A DNA stretch of 64,000 nt. It comes from Campanula takesimana (taxonomy: Eukaryota > Streptophyta > Magnoliopsida > Asterales > Campanulaceae). The stretch lies in assembly GCA_026119855.1 (NCBI GenBank), contig JAOWBW010000356.1, forward strand, positions 1,612,327 to 1,676,326. The letters are read 5' to 3'. This document shows positions 19,740-28,722 of the stretch, one piece after another (positions within the stretch are counted from its first letter, which is position 1; the number at the start of each line of letters is the position of its first letter). A model generated the notes under the pieces. It was not told the origin of the DNA and searched no databases. It saw nothing but the letters and a program-made list of their open reading frames with translations. Both the position numbers and the translations under genes were made by a program.

Positions 19740-20155
19740 ATTAGGGGTGTTTATAGTCCAGTTTAATTCATTTTTTATCAAAAAATCATGAAACTGGAAC
19801 CAGAACTAATACTCTGGTTCTATAAAATTAGAAACTGAAACCAAACCAACAAATTTGAAGAATTTTTTTCCAAATAATATCATTTCAAATGGGTATGTAC
19901 CAAAATAACAACCACTTTAAAGTATGTGACAGAATGACACTTTGTGGTGAAAACGACAATGGTAATAACGACTTCAAGGTAAAAGCGGCACCGCCAGTGC
20001 CGTTTTTAGATTTGGGTTAAATTAAGATGAGAGATTAAGGTTAGAGTTTGTTTGGGTTAAATTAAGCTGTTAGGGTTTATGGAACACGCTTCCCTAGTTT
20101 TTTCAAAAAAAGGGATTTTGGGGGCCATATCTTCAGCGAAGATTGAATTGGAAAT
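19740..20155. other. Spacer with a possible hAT-MITE end and decayed MULE sequence
   Basis: Near 19742, ttaggggtgtttatagtcca resembles one end of the MITE at 18345. The direct repeat gtttgggttaaattaag occurs near 20025 and 20055. No supported gene. Confidence 0.35.
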
Positions 20156-20780
20156 TCAGAAGTTTTCAATTTCTGACAAAAAGCATTTAATTGCCTCGGG
20201 ATTGGTTATATGAATCTGGGCCAAAAAAAAATTCATCTTCCTGTCCTGGGTGGCGCTAACAGCACGCCAAAAAAGATCTTTTAATCCTACACCCTTGTGA
20301 GCGTAAAGAAAATTTTCTCGCAAATGCAACATGCACCACCTGTGCACAACAGTTCGTGGCCATGAATTTTCTCTAACCGTGACAAAGATGCCACTATGGC
20401 AATCAGATATCAAACAAACTTCACGACCCTTAATAACATGTTCGCAAACAAGATGCAAGAACCAATGCCAGTTTTCATAGTCCTCTTTGTCAACAATAGC
20501 AAAAGCAAGTGTAAGTAAACTATTATTCACATCAACACCCATAGCAATAAGTATTACCCATTTATATCTTCCATGCAAGAATGTGTCATCAATAGAAATG
20601 ACAGGGCGACAATGAGAAACTGCTTCCAAACAAGGGCCAAATGCCCAGAACACACGTCAAACATACTTGGAGGACCAAGATGAGGACGATTAGAATACTC
20701 CATAATGGTTCCAGGGTTCCACTTTTGAATAGCTGCTAACAAACGTGGCAACTTTTTATAAGATTCTTCCCAGTCCCCAT
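20156..20780 (-). pseudogene. MULE (MuDR-type) transposase fragment
   Basis: The translated fragment matches the catalytic region of plant Mutator-like transposases. From upstream to downstream it reads LPRLLAAIQKWNPGTIMEYS, then VFWAFGPCLEAVSHCRPVIS, IDDTFLHGRYKWVILIAMGV and DKEDYENWHWFL, then CMLHLRENF. The first catalytic Asp lies in IDDTFLHG, and a second conserved acidic site is in LISDCHSG. A one-base frameshift near 20650 separates the first segment (to MFDV) from the rest. The frame stops after SEIENF, short of the usual C-terminus. Upstream sequence is cut at 20780 by a copia LTR. It is a dead relic and the oldest visible layer of the nest to its right. Confidence 0.85.
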
Positions 20781-21132
20781 TGTTGGTGTATATGCCCTAG
20801 GCATGTTATTTGGCACTTTGTTTGACAATGTTTGCTACCATTTTTTATTTATATAAAGAGATGTTATGGATTATTATTTGTTGTTTCATGGTTTGTTATA
20901 ATAATCCCCGTCCCTAGTACTTATGGAGAACTAGTATAAGTTTAATTAGATAATCATACAATGATTATGTGTATGGGATACAAGTTAAACTTATGGGTAT
21001 GTGTTGGTGAACACATACTGGACATGACCCAACTATGAGGTTTATGTCATGGTCAAAATGTCATATTAAACCTCTAAATTGTTATATCATTGAATCCTTA
21101 AACCTGAGATTATTACGATCTTCCACATAGTG
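20781..21132 (+). mobile_element. 5' part of a copia LTR, cut by the CACTA insertion
   Basis: It begins TGTTGGTGTATATGCCCTAG and aligns with the start of the LTRs of copia 1 (minus strand from 6832) and copia 2 (from 37170). Shared blocks include ttataataat, gtccctag, tttatgtcatggtc and cttccacat. No polypurine tract precedes it, so this is the outer edge of a 5' or solo LTR inserted in the MULE. The rest should lie beyond the far end of the CACTA element, outside the window. Confidence 0.8.
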
Positions 21133-21149
21133 GCACTACAACAAAAACA

Positions 21150-21680
21150 CTCATTAACAACGTTCGAAAAACGTTGTAATAGATGTTTTACAACGTTTGG
21201 CTAAACGTTGTTACAGCCGACGTTGTAATAGGTCCCATTCTACTAGAACGTTTGGTAAACATTGTACTACGAGTTTTCTACAACGTTTGAAACGTTGTAA
21301 CATCACTTTACAGCGTTTCAGTAAATGTTGTAATACACGTTTTTCTACAACGTTTGAACGTTGTAAAATTACTTTTTACAAGCTTAAGCTAAACGTTGTG
21401 ATAAACTAACAACAACGTTTTTCTAAACGTTGTAATATTTTTCAACAACATTTATATTAAACGTTGTAGATCTTTCTACAACGTTTATATTTAACGTTGT
21501 AGATATCTTTCTACAACGTTTATAGTAAACATTGTAGATCTATTTCTACAACGTTTATATTTAAGGTTGTAGATATCTTTCTACAACGTTTTTGATAAAC
21601 GTTTTAGATCTCTTTCTACAACCTTTACTCAAACGTTGTAAATTTAAATAGGACAACGTTTTAAAATCGTTGTGATAGTC
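21150..21680. repeat. CACTA subterminal repeats (ACAACGTTT / AAACGTTGT)
   Basis: More than twenty copies of acaacgttt or aaacgttgt occur in both orientations, mostly as near-palindromes such as tacaacgtttatatttaacg with gttgtag following. In CACTA elements such subterminal motifs are binding sites of the TnpA-type protein. The AACGTT core is itself palindromic. Confidence 0.85.
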
Positions 21681-22128
21681 AAGAAAATAAAATAAAAAAA
21701 TTATTTTATTTTCCTCCCCACCACCTCTCCCGCCCCCGCGCCCCTGCCCCCACCCACCACCACTACTGATTTTAGTTGAAACCATAAAACAAATTGACAA
21801 ATACCGAAAGACGACTTTCGGAGATAGAGAAATTTCATAAATAACATAAATTAAAAATAGTAGTTATACAACAAGCCAAATGTAAGAACCAAGAACTGAT
21901 ACTATGATAATACGTACTAAATGATCTGCAAGCATCAAAACAGTTTTGAGTGTGAACTTCCTATTACAATAGTTGAACAAGTCTTCTAAACTTAGTCCAA
22001 GAAGAGGTCAATGACCATGGCATTATATTCGCCTTCAAGTGATTCGAAATATATAAACCAAACTTCATTAAATTTTGTTTGAATAATAAATTTGACGAGG
22101 CTTGCTACTTTAACTAGTAGGTTCATAC
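21681..22128. other. CACTA interior, no gene seen
   Basis: A C-rich/G-rich patch at 21715-21765 and AT-rich sequence precede the captured exon. No supported frame. Confidence 0.4.
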
Positions 22129-22221
22129 CAGCATAGCTTTCCCCAGTAAGATACAAGCCTCTGGATTTGTACGCTGGAAACTTCTCATACCAATTCATCA
22201 GGAAGATGTGCATATCCATGG
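22129..22221 (-). pseudogene. Captured serine carboxypeptidase-like exon with GESYAG active-site motif
   Basis: The exon follows a pyrimidine tract ending in cag and ends at a gtatga donor. It encodes MDMHIFLMNWYEKFPAYKSR and then GLYLTGESYAG. GESYAG holds the catalytic Ser of serine carboxypeptidases (family S10). The next exon (beginning HYVPQLA in intact genes) is absent, so no enzyme can be made. It has the same strand as the transposase and lies between it and the CACTA 3' terminus, so it is most likely a host gene piece captured by the transposon. Confidence 0.85.
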
Positions 22222-22522
22222 CTGAAAAAAAAAAAGTAAGGACGATTAAGCTTCACTAAAATTTGTACCATCTCAGTGTGAAGACGTGCATATCATGCAT
22301 GCCTTTTTAAAAAAATAGGTTCAGTGACCTAATAAAGTATGATTGCTAACAACACCATATAGACAAGTCTCTGCAATATTGTGTCTGACAGTTTCATTGA
22401 TAGCATAATGGATGGACAATAATTAATGGTAATTAATATTACCTCTGCCCCAAAGTAAATATCCTAATTTCCTTTGGACATTCAATTAGGGACGGAAGGA
22501 GTGTATGGGTATTTGGGCCTAC

Positions 22523-22630
22523 CTTTATTCCATGATTTGGAATTTCTCCTTAGGCCACGTCCATTGCCTCTAGGAAAGAAAGGACCCAACTCTGTGAAGG
22601 CACCTCCACCAATTGACGAACAACCTGGAC
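22523..22630 (-). pseudogene. Captured serine carboxypeptidase-like exon with the GPGCSS oxyanion region
   Basis: The exon starts after a ttttcag acceptor and ends at a gtaggc donor. It encodes GPGCSSIGGGAFTELGPFFP and then RGNGRGLRRNSKSWNK. This matches the oxyanion-hole exon of plant SCPL proteins, and the GRGLRRNS-SWNK part is typical of the SCPL42-45-like group. In an intact gene a further exon (the ESPAGVGWSY region) would lie between this and the exon at 22129-22221. I do not see it in the 300-bp gap, so the copy is rearranged or was taken from a partial transcript or gene. Confidence 0.88.
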
Positions 22631-23103
22631 CTGAAAATGCAAGGCTGAATTAAACCTTATGATCCTACACTTAGCATCGCCTGATCAAGCTAACAAAACC
22701 AGAAAAATATAAACCGAAGCTTTGTTATGGCTTAAACTAGTTGAATTGAATATGTGAACAGCTCTGTTCATTACAAATTACAACCAACTTGACAATCACT
22801 AGTGTTACCAAAACATGCCACCAAGACAGTTAAATAGTGCAACAAAATACATAGATGTTCAGTATAGTAATACAAAATACTTGACTGCAACCAACTTGTA
22901 AGTACCAAATTACAGGAACAACTTATAATTACCAAAGTTAGTGGCAGCTCAATTTTTGTTCCGTTCCTCCTGGGAGAAAAAGATGATAGTGACACTTTTA
23001 GTTTAAAAATTCAAGTTGAAGTCTAACCAAAGTGACACTTTTAGTTTAAAAATTCAAGTTGAAGTCTAACCAAAGCAAGCAGGAACTAACCTGATAAGTT
23101 TCT
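22631..23103. other. CACTA interior with a 43-bp tandem duplication
   Basis: Two copies of a 43-bp segment starting gtgacacttttagtttaaaa lie at 22989-23031 and 23032-23074. Otherwise no supported feature. Confidence 0.5.
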
Positions 23104-23120
23104 CAAATATTTAAGGGTAA

Positions 23121-23391
23121 CAACAACATTACCCCAGTGCCACAAAGGCTCCCACCTACGGTGGGGGTAAAGGGATGTCGGATGTACGCAGCCTTGCCCC
23201 TGTATTAAAGCACAGAGAGACTGTTTCCAGATGACCCGTGATGAAAATTGCGTCCAAAATTGCATGGACTGACTGCTACTTCATCATAAAGAAGGGCAGA
23301 CAGTTTAGTAACCCATTTTGCTTTATTCCATCATATTCCCAAGCCAAAAAATAGTGAGTCTTTGGCTCCATCGGAAATGATGGAAAAGGCA
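23121..23391 (-). mobile_element. Au-like SINE with 17-bp target duplication
   Basis: A 271-bp insert is flanked by a perfect 17-bp direct repeat, caaatatttaagggtaa, at 23104-23120 and 23392-23408. In the minus sense its 3' half reads like the Au SINE family: cgggtcatctggaaacagtc, then ggcaaggctgcgtac and acccccaccgtaggtggg, ending ggggtaatgttgttg. The TTG-repeat tail is typical of Au. The 5' half shows no clear tRNA-type A or B box, so the head may be diverged or from another source. Confidence 0.8.
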
Positions 23392-23408
23392 CAAATATTT
23401 AAGGGTAA

Positions 23409-23742
23409 ACAATGAAAAAGATTTGGGTGCCCCCATATGGTGTTACAAAAAAAAATGATTGCAACACCAATACAACAACAACAAAACTCGTTGCCGCCAA
23501 CACCACAACCACTGGATGCCACCATCACCATAACACACTACTGTCGCCACTTCGTTTAGACCAAAACAACAAACAAACAGCCTCTCCCTTTCAAAAAAAC
23601 ACAACTGACAATCCCATTAATTTGCCTATGCTGCTCTACCCCAAAATTAATATGGTAGCTATTAAAAAAATCAAAATTGGCAAAGAATACCTGTAGAAGA
23701 ATTGATGCCTTTGCATATAACACTCCATCTGCTGGTAGCATA
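23409..23742. other. CACTA interior, no gene seen
   Basis: ACC/CAA-rich sequence at 23460-23530 produces an artefactual open frame. No feature supported. Confidence 0.4.
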
Positions 23743-24106
23743 ATTATAAGCAACGTATTTTTCAAGCATATTTATTGCCTTTAGAATTGCAACATAGAAT
23801 TACTGAATTGCCCATTAGGATTGATTTTGGCGATTCTTTATCTTCTTCCTTATCATCGTCAGCAACCTCACAAAACGGGACCAAGTTCTTCCAAATCTGC
23901 AATCACCCTTGTAACGTACTATAGTAACCTGGTTATTACAGTACGTTGCAAAGGCGATTTGCAGATTTGGAAGAACTTGGTCCCGTTTGTGAGGTTGCTA
24001 AAGATGATAAGGAAGAAGAAGAATCGCCAAAATCAATCCTAAAGGGCACTTCAATAATTATAGGTTGCAATTCTAAAGGCAATAAATATATTTGTTGCTT
24101 ATAATT
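23743..24106. repeat. Long inverted repeat (hairpin) with almost no loop
   Basis: The left arm (about 23743-23930) and right arm (about 23938-24106) are inverse copies. Matching blocks include gcctttagaattgcaac, taggattgattttggcga, gggaccaagttcttccaaat and gcagatttgg. The centre is near gtaacctggttatt. Pairing is interrupted by small bulges and a few indels. Both arms lie in the CACTA element. A transcript would form a hairpin of about 170 bp, a natural substrate for Dicer-like enzymes. Confidence 0.85.
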
Positions 24107-25075
24107 ACACTTATGTTTTGTTCCATTCCAGTTTATTTAACTGCAAAATGGAAATAAGTAGCCATTAGTTTGGGAGAAAAAATAAATCATCTCGAGTAAG
24201 TAGCCATTAATATGGGACGCCCAAAACGGAAATAAGTAGCCATTAGTTTGTGTATATGTTACATATATGGCCATGTCATGATATTTGAAGCAACGAGTCT
24301 GACAGCACATTGTGTACATTTTCAAAAAAAAAAAAAAACCACTTCATTTACACAAGCTGAATCTTTCTAGCGCACTCAGAAGTGGTGACTAAGAGTACAA
24401 AATTTAGAACATCAATCTAGATGACCAAAACATGAGCAGGTCTATTTATATACTAACGATAACCAACAACAACTCGACGATTCATTCAGAAATTTAGAAC
24501 AGCAATCACAATTGTACAGAAATTTAGAACAGCAATCACAATTGAAACTTCGAAAGAATTTTAGCTAACAACTGCTGATCATTAATATTTTAATTCAAGA
24601 AAATATCACGACCTTAGTTAATCAGTCGAACTTGTACACTTCAAAACTAACGGCATTACAGAACTAATTGTTGAACCTACTTGCTCAATTTCTCATGATA
24701 AATTCCCAGTCACAAGTAAAAAGCTTTGATTTTCAATAAATAAACACATAATCAACTTTGACCAACATAGAAATCTCCTTCATCATCAATAGACCCCCTT
24801 TAAATAATTGTGAAGATTACCCTAGAATCAAACAGAACGGGTCATCAATCATTCTTACCAAAAGATCAAAGGCATATTGGTTATCAGCTCCAAAAAAAAT
24901 TGAACTTTAGTACAGTACAATAACTCAAATTTCAATTAGATCCCCACTTTGACAAATTTAGTGATTATCTAACAAATGATTCAACTTAAATTGACCCAAA
25001 AGACTTATAACATCAATTCCATTCGAAAAGAGAATCATGTGGACTTAATCAGGTTTTAGATATACCAACATGAAC

Positions 25076-25077
<2 letters not shown>
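24107..25077. other. CACTA interior, short direct repeats only
   Basis: A taagtagccatta string occurs at about 24155, 24199 and 24233. A roughly 31-bp duplication containing gaaatttagaacagcaatca lies at 24488-24545. No gene supported. Confidence 0.45.
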
Positions 25078-25078
<1 letters not shown>

Positions 25079-25128
<50 letters not shown>

Positions 25129-25132
25129 TATT
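25079..25132. repeat. TA dinucleotide microsatellite
   Basis: About 25 uninterrupted TA units, ending in tacatatata. Confidence 0.95.
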
Positions 25133-25660
25133 TCACAAAAAGACAATATTTGAAATAAGTTGCAAGAACAACATAAACAGAGAGATAAAGAAGACCTGGT
25201 TTTTGTCATCAGTGTCAACATCTGTGGAAGTGTCAGTCTGTTGGCTGTGATCTGCCATTCCAGAATCTCCCCAGTTCTCAAAATGCCCATTACCCAAACA
25301 CCCACCTCCTCCACCGCCGGCCATTGCTATCGGAATAGCACACCGCCACCACCACCCTTGTTCATCAAGACTTACCTTGTTCCTCTTATGTCCATCTCTG
25401 CTATTGAGCTGAAATTCTACCCAAAAAGAAAACATTCAAGATTATAAGGGCCTGAAATTCTTTAAACAACTCTCGCCCAACAAAAGGCTGCAAAAACTTG
25501 AGTTACATTCTAGATTCCAAAAGCATGTGAGATTAAATAAAGTTAGCCTTACCTGCAATTGTGCAAAAGCCTCATCCATTCTGCCCAATCTTCTCGTGTA
25601 CTTCGCTCAGATGCCTCTCCAGCACATAATCGACTATCATCAACCTGTATAGAACTTTGA
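25133..25660 (-). pseudogene. Probable 3' exons of the CACTA transposase gene
   Basis: Three short coding-like blocks with splice signals follow the DUF4216 exon. The first, near 25654-25553, starts after a cag and ends AG/gtaagg, reading VDDSRLCAGEASERSTREDW. A small one lies near 25428-25380 and ends at gtaagt. The last, near 25376-25197, has a Gly-rich MAGGGGGGCLG block and DHSQQTDTSTDVDTDDKNQ. This Gly-rich, Asp/Thr-rich tail is of a kind seen at the ends of plant CACTA transposases. Exon limits are by eye. Confidence 0.5.
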
Positions 25661-25904
25661 TAAGCTGGATATATTTAAAGGAGTACGTTGCACAATTTGA
25701 TGTATTGCTTTCTTTTCTTGATAAGATATATACGAAGCACATAAACACACACACACAGTTAATTATTTATCATAACACATCTGATTCCAAGTAGCCTCTT
25801 TCGCAAAATGGTTCCACCATAGTAATGAAATAAACATATATACCACAAGTAATGAAATGAATAAGTATGGCAGTACAAGTAATAAATTAAAAGTATACTC
25901 ATAC

Positions 25905-26598
25905 CAATTTTCCATCACAACCCACTCTTGCGCAACTACTATCTTGGGGGTCACTGGTTTTATCAAGAAAATATACATCCATTGGGTTATACGACAATTC
26001 ATCGCTCTCATCCTCGTTGTTTTCATAGATTTCCATATCATTATAACCTCTAGGTGGTGGTCTCACAACAACTTGCCAATTTGATGTATTGCTTTCTTTC
26101 CAGTAGAATACTTGTGAGGCTTGTGTTACTAGTATAAAAGGATCTCCTTTAAATTGATCTTGAAATTGATTGAAGTTGACTAATGTAAATCCATCTTCAA
26201 CTTTTACTCCACGATAAATATTCGCCCAGTCACACTTAAATAAAGGAATCTGAAAAATGTGATAGTCCAACAATATAATGTCACGCAAGATCCCATAGTG
26301 ACCTATTGTGCTGCTACTACGTACTGTAGTTGCTTCAAGTGAAACACCACTATTCTGTGTGGACTTTTCAGTATCCTTGGTGCGAAATCGACGGCCATTT
26401 ATTATAAAGCCAGAATAGGAGACTGCTTGCCTACTAGGCCCATACGCTAACCACTTTATTGTTTCAGAAACTTCACATGTGGCCCTTTGCTCTTTAACCT
26501 TATTTTTTAACCAATTAGAGAAAGTCTCCGAATGCAACTTTGCAAGATCATCATCAGACAGATTGGCATGTAACATCTTCAACTCTTCCATGCGCTTC
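25905..26598 (-). pseudogene. CACTA transposase exon with DUF4216-like domain
   Basis: The exon starts after a tattttag acceptor and ends at a gtatgag donor, and is open throughout. It continues the frame of the exon at 26671-26955. The C-terminal half has LLDYHIFQIPLFKCDWANIY and VEDGFTLVNFNQ, the core of DUF4216, usual in En/Spm TNP2-type proteins. The N-terminal half has the NKVKEQRA...LAYGPSR block that normally links the two conserved domains. Confidence 0.85.
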
Positions 26599-26670
26599 CT
26601 AAAATAAAGAATTAGTGAAAAACATTCTTAAGGTATAAAGTGGACAAACTTTCATTGAACTTAAACTTAC

Positions 26671-26955
26671 TCTTCATATGGTTCAACTGCTGCCGTATTA
26701 AACAACACATAATGATGACCATTCAGCATGTCTTCCTCAGACAATATAGTATGCTCTCCTTTAGAAATTGTTCGCCCCTCAAATGTTTTTTCATCTTCAT
26801 AATCTTCATTACGATCGTGGGTTTCACCAAGTGCACAAGCTTTCTTAATGTACTCAGTACAAAATCTCATGGACTCTTCCACAAGATAGTTTTCACATAT
26901 GCATCCTTCAGGACGAGCAGGATTTCTAACATATTCCTTGCATATCTTCATAAAT
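26671..26955 (-). pseudogene. CACTA transposase internal exon
   Basis: The exon lies between a 77-bp intron (26956-27032, gtattt...tttttag) and a 72-bp intron (26599-26670, gtaagt...tattttag). It encodes FMKICKEYVRNPARPEGCIC and then ENYLVEESMRFCTEYI, the segment after DUF4218 in TNP2-type transposases. It is open across its length. Confidence 0.85.
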
Positions 26956-27032
26956 CTAAAAAGAATGAATACAAAATGTGAAGGATGAATATATTTTAAG
27001 GATACATAATCTCAAAGAAAGGTTTAAAATAC

Positions 27033-27661
27033 CTTTCAAACGGATACATCCAATGAAATGTATTTGGTCCACAAATACGTGTTTCTCGTCCTAAATGAAT
27101 TGTCAAGTGAATCATAATATCGAAGAATGAAGGAGGAAAATATCTTTCAAGCATACATAACGTCTCAACTATGTCTTCTTCCGCGCCTTCAATTTTCTCG
27201 ACATCAACCACTCTTTGGCTTATATCATAGAAAAATGAACACAAACGAAGTAATGCATTTCTTGGCCCTTTCGGTAAAATTCCTCTCAGTGCGACCGGTA
27301 ATAATTGTTGCATCAATACATGGTAATCATGGGACTTGAGTCCAAGTATCTTGGCATCTTGTGCAAAACAAGTTGCAATATTTGAACTGTACCCATCCGG
27401 AACCTTCAAATTTCTTAGTCGCCAATAAAATGTCTCAATCTCAGCATATGTTAGCGTATGTTGGGCTGCTGGAAGAAATAATTTCCCATTGCCTTGAACC
27501 CTTGCATGCAACTCAGGTCGAATTCCCATTTCTTCCAAATCTTTACGAGCACTAGGACCATCTTTTGATTTTCCTTTAATATCAAGCAAAGTGCAAACTA
27601 CACTCTCACCACAATTCTTTTCAACGTGCGTCAAATCTAAACAGTGGTGAACTGGTAGATG
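27033..27661 (-). pseudogene. CACTA transposase exon with DUF4218-like domain
   Basis: The exon starts after cttttcag with HLPVHHCLDLTHVEKNCGES and ends WMYPFER at a gtattt donor. It carries the conserved RP-LHARVQGNGKLFLPAAQHTL region and then LPKGPRNALLRLCSFFYDIS and HLTIHLGRE, typical of the TNP2 C-terminal region and DUF4218. The frame is open and phase-compatible with both neighbours. Confidence 0.88.
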
Positions 27662-27749
27662 CTGAAAAGAAGAAGATTATATAACATTATTAACTAATAA
27701 CTACATCATTATATTGAACGTATTATTGAAATTTAAATTTTTTTCATAC

Positions 27750-28722
27750 CTCGTAATAAGGCAACTCAAAAAAGATTGTTTTTTTCTTCCACATGATGAC
27801 CTTTACTTTCTTCTTTTTATTTGCCTTCTTCCTTTTCTTTCGTCCCTTACCCTTTCCCCGTCTATGTCTTGTTTCTTCATCATTACTCATTTCATTCCAT
27901 TTTACAAAATCATTTTCAATCCCATTAAGAACTTCTAAAACTTCCGAGCCAGTCAATTAGGGAGGTTTCTCTCTCTTCTCATGGGTTCCATCAAACCAAC
28001 TCTTCTTTTTTTGATAAGGATGATTGGGTGCAAGGAACCGCCGATGGCCCATATATGCACATTTGCCGCTGTGACGTATCCATATTGAACTAGTGTCAAC
28101 ACCACAAATAGGACATGCCTTCTTACCTTTCATCGTACACCCAACTAGATTTCCATAAGTTGGAAAATCATGAATTGTCCACATGAGAATGACCCTTAAA
28201 TTCAACATGCTATTCGTATAAGCATCATGCACCTCAACCCTACTTATCCATAACTCTTTTAAATCTTCAATCAATGGCCTCAAATATAAATCGATATCAT
28301 TTCCTGGTTGCTTTGGCCCAGGGATTAACAAAGTTAGCATCAAATTTTCCCTTTTCATGCATAACCAAAGGGGGAGGTTGTAGTTAACAAGCATCACAGG
28401 CCAGCAACAATATGTAGAACTTAGATTACGGTAAGGATTAAATCCATCCATAGAAAGTCCAAGCCTAAGGTTCCGAGGATCAGATGAAAAACTAGGCCAT
28501 TTACTATCAATAAACTGCCACTGAGGCGAGTCAACCGGATGTCGCATCTTGTTATCCTTACTACGATGACTGTTATGCCACAAAATTTGCTCAGAATTTC
28601 CCGCTGATCTGAACATCCTTCTAAATCTGGGAATTATAGGGAAGTATCTCAAGACCTTGGCTGGTACCCCCTCCTTGATTTTACGCTCATCTCCTTTTCC
28701 TACAATTTTCCACCTGGATTTC
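27750..28722 (-). pseudogene. CACTA TNP2-type transposase catalytic region, cut by the SIRE insertion
   Basis: This is the C-terminal part of the transposase domain (Transposase_21 family). Visible blocks are VLRYFPIIPRFRRMFRSAGN, LRLGLSMDGFNPYRNLSSTY (with the conserved DGFNP), CWPVMLVNYNLPLWLCMKRE and KACPICG. A single in-frame TAA at 27957-27959, between KPP and LTGSEVLEV, breaks the frame. After it the protein continues to FFELPYYE and an 88-bp intron (27662-27749, gtatga...ttttcag). Upstream coding is cut at 28722 by the SIRE LTR and would resume beyond the window. The element cannot make transposase from this copy. Confidence 0.9.

Larger units (their letters stand above)
21133..28722 (-). 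mobile_element. CACTA (En/Spm) transposon, left end through to the SIRE insertion
   Basis: The element starts CACTACAACAAAAAC, the standard plant CACTA terminus, followed by dense subterminal repeats. Its transposase is on the minus strand, so this is the 3' end. The transposase is cut at 28722 by the SIRE-like element, and the other half and far terminus are outside the window. Between transposase and terminus lie captured serine carboxypeptidase exons, a SINE and a large hairpin. Confidence 0.9.

Noticed and set aside
21992..22128. Extension of the carboxypeptidase exon beyond GESYAG as coding
   Set aside because: After the gtatga donor the sequence no longer matches the family (HYVPQLA expected), so it was treated as intron.
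22440..22502. Possible tiny Stowaway remnant (ctctgccccaaag ... gggacggaaggag)
   Set aside because: Only about 60 bp, with poor end symmetry and no clear TA duplication.
23412..23696. Asn/Thr/His-rich frame of 94 codons
   Set aside because: Low-complexity CAA/ACC-rich DNA without homology, next to a SINE in a transposon interior.
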